Shown here one piece after another: positions 42,801 through 54,800 of a stretch of DNA of 64,000 nucleotides (the stretch's first letter is position 1; each line of letters begins with the position of its first letter). The stretch comes from Apostichopus japonicus. Its lineage: Eukaryota; Echinodermata; Holothuroidea; Aspidochirotida; Stichopodidae. The stretch lies in contig NC_092563.1 in the NCBI RefSeq assembly GCF_037975245.1, positions 1,391,001 through 1,455,000 on the forward strand. The letters run 5' to 3'. The notes beneath the pieces were generated by a model. The model did no database searches, was not told where the DNA came from, and saw only the letters and a list, made by a program, of their open reading frames with translations. The translations under genes and the position numbers were made by a program.

Positions 42801-45800
42801 TACTGTCATTACCTACATGTATGTCATACCCGTGAACTCAATATGAAGCTTATGAATCGACTATGAACCCAGAGTAATCTAAGGTTTAATCACGGCCAAC
42901 TAGGTATACACACTGAGCACCCGACAACTAAGATTATACCGCACGCACTCTAGTGACCTGACGACAACTCCTGAGGGACCCAAATAGGGCTACCAGGCAT
43001 GCCACCTCCAGAGTAACCTATCACTTATACACCATAGAATGCGCAAATTATCTAATAAAGACTAGCATTACCGACTCAAGGAGAAATAATAATGCCTATC
43101 TGCCTGTAGGTTAATAACAACTCTCTCATAAGGAACCCCCCACACGGCTTTGCTCCAAGCTTAAGGTTCTATGAGAGGTCTCATGATGAGTTTTGCTCTC
43201 ACTCCCTTAATTATATACGTTAACAACTTGATTGTCTTGTAATCCACCTTAACTAAATCACTAATAATTATAATGAAAACTTGAACCACAGCTGTATCAA
43301 ATACTGTAGCTATTCTACTTGCAATAGCCAAGATACCGTCAAACAAGCATGAAAATGAAAGTAAATGACTACAGGTACATATATAATGAGCCTAACTTTG
43401 CAATACATGTAAATACTGCTGTACAAGGAATCCCTGCATAAAAGCATGGCAATGATAAATAAGCTTACCCCTCTTCAAACTCCTTAAAACTAGATGATCA
43501 AGTCGTTCTGAATACACAGCTTGTTACCAGGTGATCATCTTCATTAAAATGTACCCCTTAGAAGAGCAGGATACGGCAAAATAGTTAGAGATAAATGTTT
43601 ACGATTTGTTTAGCACATGTGTTGTTGTAAGAATACAATGAGATTTAGCTTTTTTTCCCGAGGTTAAAGTTCCCCAAATCCCATCAGCACATTCAACTTG
43701 GTACTAAATAGAGGGCGGTATTTACAATCTAACATTCTGTGCCTGTCACACACACCCCCTCCTTTAGTATTGTCGTCCCTGACAATAGCTGGAATTACTA
43801 AAAGGTTGAATAACAGGTTTTGAAACAATTTAAGTAAGGAAAATACGGATACAGAGTTTTCAGAAAAGTACAAAAAGAAAATAAAGATATCAATACAACA
43901 GCCTCACCACTTTGAGGACGCCCGAAAGGCAAAACATCACATCAAAAGTATACATGTCACAAGAACAGTTTTGTGTCGAACTAAAAATAAATACTCGGCG
44001 GCCCTAGCTAGTGCAAATCCTTCAAGCTATTCTTTACTTTGTCGGCTAGACAACATACGTGCAATGAGTAACTGGGTCTCACATATTTTGTCAAGCATTG
44101 CTCTATCTACATCTATAGCAAAACCTATCTCCTCTTGAGACACAGAACAAGGTAAGTTGTGAGGGTTGGGGTGCTGCCCTGCATTTAGTCTCGAACTTCT
44201 GCGTGGTACGACTTCAATGTCATCATTAACACCAGGTTGTTGTTCACAAGGCTCCGGGCTATTAGCATCCCCCTGCTTATCAAAGTCTGCGTGATTGTCA
44301 TCACCAGGGTCTTCTATCATCCGGGCTCTCTCTTCGGGCTTCAGACGGTATTCTATGACAATTTCTCCATCACCACTGTCATCATTGTTCACTTCACCGG
44401 AATCACTATGTGGTGGCTCGTGGTTGACCGTAGTTGGGGAAGGGACATCGACTACCAGTTTCTTTGTATCTAGCAGATCACGACGGTTTAGAGTTTTAAT
44501 AGGCCCATCTCCAACTAGAGGTTCTACTACATAGACTGGGCCATCAGGGTCTGGTCGGCTGATCACTTTGTGTGGGATGTCATCCCAGGCATCTTGTATT
44601 TTGTGTCTACCCTGGTGACGTTTCCTGGTAAACACTCTGGTACCAAGTTGTAGATCTGTGTCAGACTGGGCCAGATTATCCAGTCTCTGCTTTCTCCTCA
44701 ACATCTCACTGTTGGTCTTGGCAGTGGCCGCCTCAAATGCCCTGTTCAACCTTGACTGGTGACTTTCTACCCAAGAATCTCCTATCTCTATGCCCAGTAG
44801 ATGATCAACGGGGAGGGTAGGTTCCCGTCCAAAGAACAGATAATGTGGTGCATACCCTGTGGTGGAGTGAGGGGTTGCATTATAAGCATAGATAAGCTCC
44901 GGCAGATGACTTGGCCAGGACCTCTTGTTGTCGGCCGACAGGGTTCGTAATCGGTCATGCAAAGTGCGGTTGAAACGTTCACACTGAGCATTCCCCTCTG
45001 GATGGTACGGCGTTGTTCTGGATTTGTGAATACCGTACAGCTGGCACAAATGTCGAATGACACTGCTCTCAAAGTTTCTCCCTTGGTCACTGTGCAGTCT
45101 GAGCGGCACTCCAAACTTAACAAACCACTCCTTAACAAGAACCTTTGCCACCGTCTCTGCTCTCTGATCTTTGGTTGGTATCGCCTGAGTGAATTTTGTA
45201 AAAATGTCTGTAAGTACTAAGACATTTTCATAGCCACTGGAACTCTTTTCCAACATGGTGAAGTCCATCGCCAATACTTCTAAGGGCTTCTTTGCAGTGA
45301 GGGTACCCATTTTCGTTCGCACTCTTTTTCCGGCTTTAGCCAATGAGCACCTCTGGCATTTCTGACAATGGTCTGTAATGTTAGCCACCATTCCTGGCCA
45401 GAAACAACGTTTTTGGACGAGTTGAATGGTCTTTTCTGGTGACTGGTGCCCAACCTTGTCATGGAGGGATTCTAGGACTGTCTCTTTCAGGGCCTGAGGT
45501 AGGCATAGTTGTAAAGTTTCATGCCCTGCCAGGATTACTCGTCTGTACAACAAACCATTGGCCTCATGGAGCTTCTTCCAATCTCTTGCTACTCTCCGTA
45601 CTAATGGTGTCTCTTCTTTCAAAGTGTGATGTTCAGGCTCCGTTCCTTTATTCCAGAAGTGCCACACCCTTTTGAATATGGGGTCACTTTGTTGCAGCCG
45701 AATCAGTTCGATCTGGTTGAACGATGGAAAGGTGGATGTTGATGAAGGCCTGGTGTTAGCAGATTTGCAGCCAATTTCTCGTAACCATACCTGGTCGGTA

Positions 45801-48800
45801 TTATCATAGACTTTCTGGACCAGCTCAGGTGGGATCAAGGATGTCTGTCTGGGTGCTTTTTCCAATCGTTTTGCAAGAATCTGTTCAAACCTCACCGTTT
45901 GCGGTTCTGTTCCATGCTGAGTCTTACGACTGAGTGAGTCTGCATTCTGATTGCTTTTACCGCTTCTATACTTCACTTTGAATCTGAAAGGTGACAGTTC
46001 AGCCATCCATCGTGTCTCTGTTGCTCCCAGTTTAGTAGATGTTTGGAGATAACTTAGTGGATTGTTATCTGTCCACACCACAAACTCGGCTCCAATAAGC
46101 AGATCTCTAAACTTCTCAGTGATTGCCCACTTTAAGGCAAGCAGTTCCAACTTCATGCTGCTGTAGTTTTCCATATTCTTTTCATGAGGCTTGAGCCCTC
46201 TACTTGCATAGGCTAGAACTACTACTTTGTCACCTTGTTTCTGTGACAGCACTGCACCGAGGCCATGGAAGCTAGCGTCTGTCTCCAGTATAAATGGCTC
46301 TGTGAAGACTGGATACCCAAGGATAGGAGAGGAGAGAAGTTTCTCCTTCAGGCTGCAGAAAGCTTCTTCATGCCCTGATTCCCATTTCTCATAGAAGGTG
46401 GGAGTTCTCCCTGGCAATGTTGTACCCTTGACTTTCTTTTTCTTACCCACCTGGGTGGAGCCTACAAGTGCATGTAGAGGTGCACTTATCTTCGCGTAGC
46501 CTGGCACAAACCTCCTGTAATAACCCGTCAAGCCCAGGAACCCCCTTAGCTCCTTCTCGTTTCTTGGTAGTGGCCAGTCCTTGACAGCTCGAATCTTTTC
46601 AGGATCGGGCGATATTCCCTCACTTGACACAACGTGTCCCAGGTATCGGACTTTCTTTCTGAAAAGTTGGCATTTACTGGGCTTAAGCTTTAAGTTGTGC
46701 CTCTCCAGTCTCTCGATGACCATCTCCAGACGAGCAGTTGTCTCCTCTACAGTTGAGCCAAATACCAAAATGTCATCAAGATAAATCAGAAGTGTTTGCA
46801 TATTCTGATCGCCAAATATGTGATCCATGAGTCGCATGAACGTTGCCGGAGCATTGCAGAGTCCGAAAGGCATTCTGAGGTATTCATACAGGCCTCCGGT
46901 ACCTGCTCGAAAGGCCGTTTTCTCCACATCTTCCTCTGCAACCGGCACTTGGTAGTAGCCATGAGAAAGGTCAAGGCTGCAAAAATATTTTGCCCCTTTC
47001 AAAGCATCCAAAGCCTCCTCTATCCTCGGCAAAGGATACGCATCCTTTCGAGTCTTGTTGTTGAGAGCACGATAGTCAACACACAACCTCAGCTTTCCAT
47101 CTTTCTTACGGACTAGTACAACAGGCGAAGCAAAAGGGCTGCTTGACTCCTGTATGACTTTCTGCTTTAGTAGCTTCTCTAGGTGTTCTCTCACCTCTTG
47201 CCATTCATGTGGTGGTATCCTCCTGTGTGGCACCTTTATCGGAGTGTCATCACTAAGGGGAATTGTGTGTTTGATCTTGTCACAAAACCCCACATCATCA
47301 TCACTGGTGCTGAAGACTCCTTTATGCATGGATAGCATCCCTAGTACCGTTTTCATTTCTGACTCTGTGATGTCTGGACCAAAATCAATCTCAGGTAGAA
47401 CTTTGTCATACCATTGGGTTTCACTTACTCTCTGCTCCTGCAAGGAAACATTAACTGGCTTGTTGAGGTCTTCAACTGCTCTCAGAATGGCAACCGGTGT
47501 TCGGGGCTGTAGATAAACATCACGAGGAGCTAGATTCAGTACCTGAGACAGAATCCTACCATTTTCTGTCACTTTCACCATGGTAGGGCAGACGAAGACA
47601 CCATTCTGTAGGTGGGTGCTCAAATTTTCTTGCTGCTCTATGAGGGCCTCATATGGGGTCTGTGACACTGCTGGCTTCACTGTGCATTCGACTAACACAG
47701 CTGTCCTTCCCGGCAACAGTACCGGTTCCTTACCAGCAATCCTCACCTCACAGATTCTTCCCTCCTCATCCCCAAGAGAGCCTGCCACTTTCTCCTGATA
47801 TAAGGCCAAGACATGAGCCCACTTATTTCCTTCAGAAAGAAGTTGCTGCAAGTAGCTTTCACCAAGTGACTTCTTCAATAATTCGGACAACTGCTCAAAG
47901 ATGTTGGACCCCAGCAGGCCAGGAACTGCCGCCTTACGCTGCGCCATGGGCGTACCAACCAGATCCCTGGTAACAAGGAACCCAGCATAAAAATTCTGCC
48001 CCAGAGCTGTCACAGGTAGTTCCGCAAAGCCGACATATGGCACATCTAGCCCCTGAGCCGCAGACAGCTGCAGTATGGTGGAGATGTCTATCAGTTCCTC
48101 TGATGGGCAATTTTGGTAGAAAAAGGATTCCGTAATAGTTGAAACCTGGGCCCCAGTATCAATTAGACATCTTGTTGGAACATTACTTACTTCTAGTGTC
48201 ACCTCTGGACATTTGCCAACCGCCTTCTTCAGTAATGAGCCAGTTGTCAACATCGAGACACCTGCTGTGCGACTCTTCACAACAGGTGGAGCTAGTTTAA
48301 ATTGGCAGGTTGCTGAGTTGAGGCTGGGCTAGCTGCCTTTTTCGTCATCTCCGGACAGTTTCTCTTTATGTGGTCCGGTGAGTTGCACTTAAAGCAGAGC
48401 CCCCTACCAGGAGGGTGTTGTTGTCTCCCTCTAGTGACAAATTCCAGCAACTGATTGATTTGTTCCTGTTGAGCCTTAATTTGTCTTGACTGCTCTCTCA
48501 CGATGTTTTCTACAGAGGTTTCGTCAGCCTTCAATTCCTCAGTCGCAACATTTCTCGGTTTTGGGTGAGTCTTGGTTGAGCGCCCATACCAAACAAGGGC
48601 TTGATCCCTGGCATCAAAGAAGCTTAACTTAGGGTTTTCGAGGTTAATCCTCCTAAGCTCTCTGCGAAGGCCTTCGTCTCTGACAGACTCCGCAAGCCTT
48701 CCCTTCAAGTTGCTTTCCCTGCATGTAGAGAACGAAGAATCTAGGGCTACAATTCTATCGTACAGGTCAACCAGTTCCAGCGAACACGTCACGAGGTCTT

Positions 48801-51800
48801 CCTCCTCCCTCTGCCTGTAGGAGAAGAATCGCTGCTGGAGAAGAGCTAGGCTCTCACCATCCCCAAATACTTTCAGCAGTACCTGAAATATCTTCTCAGC
48901 ATCTTTGGTAATAGCATCTCCTCTGCCCACTATCTCTTTCCTTGCCTTACCAGCCAGGTGGTCAAGAATGTACGCTGGCTGCTCGCCCGCCGTCATTCCC
49001 CTCGATGCCATCTGTCCCCTTACATCTGCTACCCATTCAGCAATAGTTTGGTCTCCTGGCTTCTGGGGGCGGTCTTTGAATCTTTCAAGGCGTCTGTCGT
49101 GGGAGATGTACATCCGCCGTATCTCGGGCGTGACGTCTGTAGCACTTGAGGCAGTGCTTTCGACTTCCTGCTTCTCCAACTCAGCTGTCATCTGTGCAGA
49201 TAACAGTTTCTCCGCCTCCAAAGCTTCTTTCAGAGCAGCGAGCTCAGCCTGTAGTTGCTTCTCCATCTCGACTCCAGCCAGTACTGTACCTCTATCACCA
49301 TGTACCTTCTGACAAGCCTACGTCCGCCTTAGTTGAATACCATGAAGAGGGGGTTGTCAAGGGTCTTCCACATCCTGTCCGTGACGCCAAAATGTAACAG
49401 GTGGAGTACAAAGAATAGTCTAAGACGCCATCTGTGGTGCTGTGATCTTTATTGTGGAACTTGACTTTGTTCCCCGAACAAACTCCTATTAAGAAATGAA
49501 AAGATGAAACACGACCATAAGCAAAAATAGAAAAATAGCCAATGTTAAAGGAATAAAAAAGAATATGAAATGCAAAAAGGGACGGAGTATCATACGTTAA
49601 TTACAATGGAGTCAAAGGTCCTAGTAGAAAGCTCCTACTGTCATTACCTACATGTATGTCATACCCGTGAACTCAATATGAAGCTTATGAATCGACTATG
49701 AACCCAGAGTAATCTAAGGTTTAATCACGGCCAACTAGGTATACACACTGAGCACCCGACAACTAAGATTATACCGCACGCACTCTAGTGACCTGACGAC
49801 AACTCCTGAGGGACCCAAATAGGGCTACCAGGCATGCCACCTCCAGAGTAACCTATCACTTATACACCATAGAATGCGCAAATTATCTAATAAAGACTAG
49901 CATTACCGACTCAAGGAGAAATAATAATGCCTATCTGCCTGTAGGTTAATAACAACTCTCTCATAAGGAACCCCCCACACGGCTTTGCTCCAAGCTTAAG
50001 GTTCTATGAGAGGTCTCATGATGAGTTTTGCTCTCACTCCCTTAATTATATACGTTAACAACTTGATTGTCTTGTAATCCACCTTAACTAAATCACTAAT
50101 AATTATAATGAAAACTTGAACCACAGCTGTATCAAATACTGTAGCTATTCTACTTGCAATAGCCAAGATACCGTCAAACAAGCATGAAAATGAAAGTAAA
50201 TGACTACAGGTACATATATAATGAGCCTAACTTTGCAATACATGTAAATACTGCTGTACAAGGAATCCCTGCATAAAAGCATGGCAATGATAAATAAGCT
50301 TACCCCTCTTCAAACTCCTTAAAACTAGATGATCAAGTCGTTCTGAATACACAGCTTGTTACCAGGTGATCATCTTCATTAAAATGTACCCCTTAGAAGA
50401 GCAGGATACGGCAAAATAGTTAGAGATAAATGTTTACGATTTGTTTAGCACATGTGTTGTTGTAAGAATACAATGAGATTTAGCTTTTTTTCCCGAGGTT
50501 AAAGTTCCCCAAATCCCATCAGCACATTCAACTTGGTACTAAATAGAGGGCGGTATTTACAATCTAACATTCTGTGCCTGTCACACAAGTAAACATTATA
50601 TTGGTGAATTCATCGGTGTGGTCAGTTTTGTCACAATCAATGAAAAATGAATATTCATACCCCTTCAGTATTCAAGTAATTTCTTTCATTGATAAAAGTC
50701 TTTTGTTTTTTAGTATAAAGTAACGTATAATTTAGCTCATGCAAAGTCTGGTGATGTCTTAAATCGTTGTGTAAATTCCATATTCCTTATCAATTAGTCA
50801 GCTTTTGTTGTAGCGCTTTTTGTACTTTAGCTACTTGTCAAAGAATGAAAAGTTTATTTTTATATTATCAGAGAAAATGAAGGAGAGTGCGTGTTGCACC
50901 TACTTGCGGAGAAAGTTCGACAACATCTTCAGGAAAGAGATGATAGCAAGTCTGGTAAGATGATTTACTGTAGAGCTTTTCAATGTTAACATGATCATTC
51001 ATTTTTACACAACACAGTTGTTCAAAAAAAAAGAATAGCAAAGCTTTAAAAGCGGTAAATTTTTGTAACTGAGACTATGATAAAGTTATCAAGATATTTT
51101 CCACGCAGAATTGCAGCAAATCTTGTAAACGCTAAATGGCTAAATGTGTAGAGTACGATCTGGGCAAGAATGCATTGGTTTGATACCATCTTTAAGTGCA
51201 TCAGTATTGCGCCTATACATATGTTATAATATGTATGTTACATTAATCGCGTTCTGTATGTTCTATAAACTACTGTACTAGCTCTTTCCCCATCCTCCCT
51301 CAGGTTCTGAGGTGGAGTCTTCCCTCGAGACGTGGATATCTTTAGATGGCAATGGAAGTGATTCTGACACACCATCTGGGGCTCCATCTGTACCAGAGGC
51401 AGAAATTGGTAAGATGACTATTATGGACAAACATCCTTCCAATAGCACATGTAGGTAGTCACACTGTTGCTGCATGTTGTGAAATACTTGAAATACACAG
51501 AGAACATGTTCAAGTTAGGCTTTAAAGAATAAAACTAATATGTTTTTCAAGATTTGCTAATATTGGGAAGAAAATGCAAACTGCCTTTAAGTCAGACAGC
51601 TGCCATGACACACAAACAGAATGGAAAAAACACATTGTTTTTTCGGGCCATTGGCTAGGGTTTGATAAGCCAGTGGTTACATGTGAGACATGTGCCTCAA
51701 GAGTTTCGCTTGTGATGAATTTTTCTCAGCCAAAAAGCTCCAAAGTGTTTGCCTATCATTTAAGTGATCAGGCCAGTTTCCACCCCACGCCCCCCTTCCC

Positions 51801-54800
51801 TTTCCCACCCCAATTTCCATGGTCATCACCTTCATTTTACCATCTTTCATCTCCAGAAATTCCAGAAATATTACACGGAGAACCCTTCACAGACAGAAAA
51901 AGTACCTTTCAGGGTCATATTGCATTCCCAGTCATGTCAGTTAAACAGGTATGTGTCTTGTTTGTCCCATATTGATGATCATGATGTACAAACATTACCT
52001 TCCACTTTATATAAATTCTTTTGATTAGTTATTTGAGCACATAGTAAAAATAAACTTAAATAGTTTGAATGCCACACCACTTAACTAGCATAACTATAAA
52101 ATTCTACTCGCCAATACAAAAAAATTCACTCCCAAGTCAATAATATTAGGTGATAGTGTCTGTACCATAATGGTTGCATTGTTAATATCTAAGCTAATGA
52201 AATTTCCAAACCAATGGACTTTGCTTCTAGGCTAATATTAGGAATGTGCTTCTGTGTAAATGTATCATGCCATGATGCTTTAAAAATTACTCAAGAAAAC
52301 GAAAAAACATATGATATGGTGTGCACCATTTACAGGACATGTTCTGTATGAAGAAATTTGAAATGACCATCAGGAAGGCTACAGCTGTTGTGCATGGTTA
52401 CCCATTGCTAGTAAACTTCCACAGTGTGTTCTATGTTATGGTCTATGTAAGGTTTGATGTAACACTAGGTCAAATGTGACACAGAGCTCAGATCGAAAAT
52501 CTGTTTTTGTTGGACACCCTGAAAACTAAATCAGTATCGGTCAAACGTAAAGAACGCTCTTCTGTGTTAAATGTACTGTCGTCAAATGTTTACTTTCCGT
52601 TGACATCTAACTTTGAGTTGTACAATCTTTGCACAAGAACGTTGGTGTTATGAAGATGTCTCATAACCCACCACTCCTTCACTCCCAGGTTAAGATGGTT
52701 CTCAGAAAGCTGTATGAAAACAGGAAGATAGCCAATGCTACTCATAACATCATGGCCTACAGGTAGGTCTCCAAAACAATAAGAAAGTAGTTGGTGACAC
52801 TTCTCTGATATTCTTCAGATACACTCCAGCCTATATACACTCCAGCCTGTACATATATATATTGTATATATATTGCTTATATAAGTCTCAAATCACCGGC
52901 CTCAACAAAGACTTGGGATCCCTTAACAACTACAGTATAAGTTCTACAAACATATGTAATCCATTCTTTGCTCCTTAATCAGCTTCCTGTATAGTCATGG
53001 TTTATTTGGTTTTAATTCCATCAATGCAACTTACACTTATCTAGTGTAATACTTTCATTGTATTACATTTTGTACTTTTCATTTGACAGCCAAGTGTTGC
53101 TGACCAAGGTCCCAGGGGGACCGAAAATTCCAATATATTTTTTAAACATTACTCCTTATTTGTCAGTTATGAGTCATATCTTATTTCTCTATTAATATAT
53201 ATATATATATATATATCTATATATATCTATATATATATATATATATATATTATATATGTACTTGAGAAACAAAATGAACTGTCCCTGGTTTACATTGTTT
53301 TGTAGGATAACTGCTATCTTGAAACTATGTAGACATTACCATTGCTCTTACAGGTCACATGTATCCCCTCATTTCACTGCCTAATTAGCCACTGTATAAA
53401 GGAAGAGCAAATGTCAGAAAATGCCAACAACAATGTCTTAAGACAGCTCAGTTTAAGTAATGTTTCAGCAATAAGCACTGCGTCAAAACTTTGTGGAACC
53501 CTTCTATGGATGACATAAAAAAAAAATTGCAAACTAAATTATTAATAGAACTAATTATTTCAAAATAATTAAAAACACTGCTTCAGGTGCTGTTGAATCT
53601 TGCCAACTCAACTAATCAGCACTAAATCTCTGTTATAACTGAAGTCTACTGGAAGTCATATTTTCATTACAAATTTTGGCTCAAGTTTGGCATGTCTACA
53701 TTTATGTCTACCTTCAATGGGTGATAATTTTTTCTCAAACACCAATATTGTCTCCTGTGGACGAATCACAAAATTCTAAATTGTCCATGTTGTTTTTGTT
53801 TATTCAATTTTCTGATATGCTAGGATCGAGTTACCATCCACTGGAGCCTTCCTCCAGGACTGTGACGATGACGGGGAGACGGCTGCTGCTGCTAGAGTCC
53901 TTCATCTCCTACAGGTATGTGGAATCTATCAAACCCCCCTGCCTCCCCCTCCCCCTCCCCACTAACTTATATAACTAGACATTTCTTTCAATTGTTTAGA
54001 GTTTTGTTGTCCTGTTCTTTAGTGCATATATAGGTATGTACATGTAAAAACATTTTATGGAATTGATTCCCGATAGCTTGGGATGGAGGGTGCAGTTTAC
54101 GAATCTTGCCCTTGGGGAGGGAGAGGGGGGATTGAAAGCTAGGCTACAGAGCCTATTATTGTCACAAGTTCAAGCACTCCAAATAAATGGTATAATGATC
54201 CAGTTGGTTATTTTCTCTTCTCCTTCTTTCAAATTAATGCTGAATCATGATGTGAATATGATCATGAGACCTTCCAATTCAAGTCATAATTCAGATCTGA
54301 GCTAACCCTCAGAACTTCGCTCAAATATCTGAGGCTTAGAAATTTGCCGTATACAGCCGAGGGAAGCCACTATGATTGGATGTTGTATACAGACTGTAGA
54401 TAAGTTGAAAAAGTGCATACCCCCAAAATATATGACTTGTACTTATAACATTGCTCCAAAGAAAAACTAAATATGTGATGACTTTTTCTTTTTCTTTGAG
54501 TGTGAGAACAGACGAGTAAACACTTCCAGAGATGCATTTAATTCTTGGGAAAGTCTCCAGAGTGATTATAAGCGATTAAAAGGAACTTTTTATAGAATAA
54601 TCTAAATATATTCTATAATATTACATGACAGTAGCTATAAATATATATATAATAAGTGTGTTATGAAGATGTAAAAACAAATAAATCACATGTAGTCGTG
54701 CATAAAGCTAAACTTTAGATAATTATATAATCTGCTCTCTTCAGACCTATTTATTTTAACCGTAAATTGTCTTCACATACGCTGTCATAGAATGTATAAG

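Larger units (their letters stand above)
42558..50585 (-). mobile_element. Full-length Ty3/gypsy LTR retrotransposon in IMPACT intron 4
   Basis: Two 1193-bp LTRs (42558-43750, 49393-50585) flank open gag and pol frames on the minus strand. The LTRs start TGTGACAGG and end CCTGTTACA on the element strand, and a 4-bp target duplication CAAG (42554-42557, 50586-50589) flanks the whole. By eye I found no difference between the LTRs in the segments compared, and their longest open frames translate identically, so insertion is recent. Domain order PR-RT-RNaseH-IN places it in Ty3/gypsy (Metaviridae). There is no env frame and no obvious chromodomain. It lies antisense to IMPACT. Confidence 0.95.

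Noticed and set aside
43161-43346. 61-aa open frame repeated at 49996-50181
   Set aside because: Lies inside both LTRs of the gypsy element; identical because the LTRs are copies.
44237-47973. Several plus-strand open frames of 60-120 aa opposite the gypsy pol
   Set aside because: Antisense shadows of a long intact pol frame with all catalytic motifs on the minus strand.
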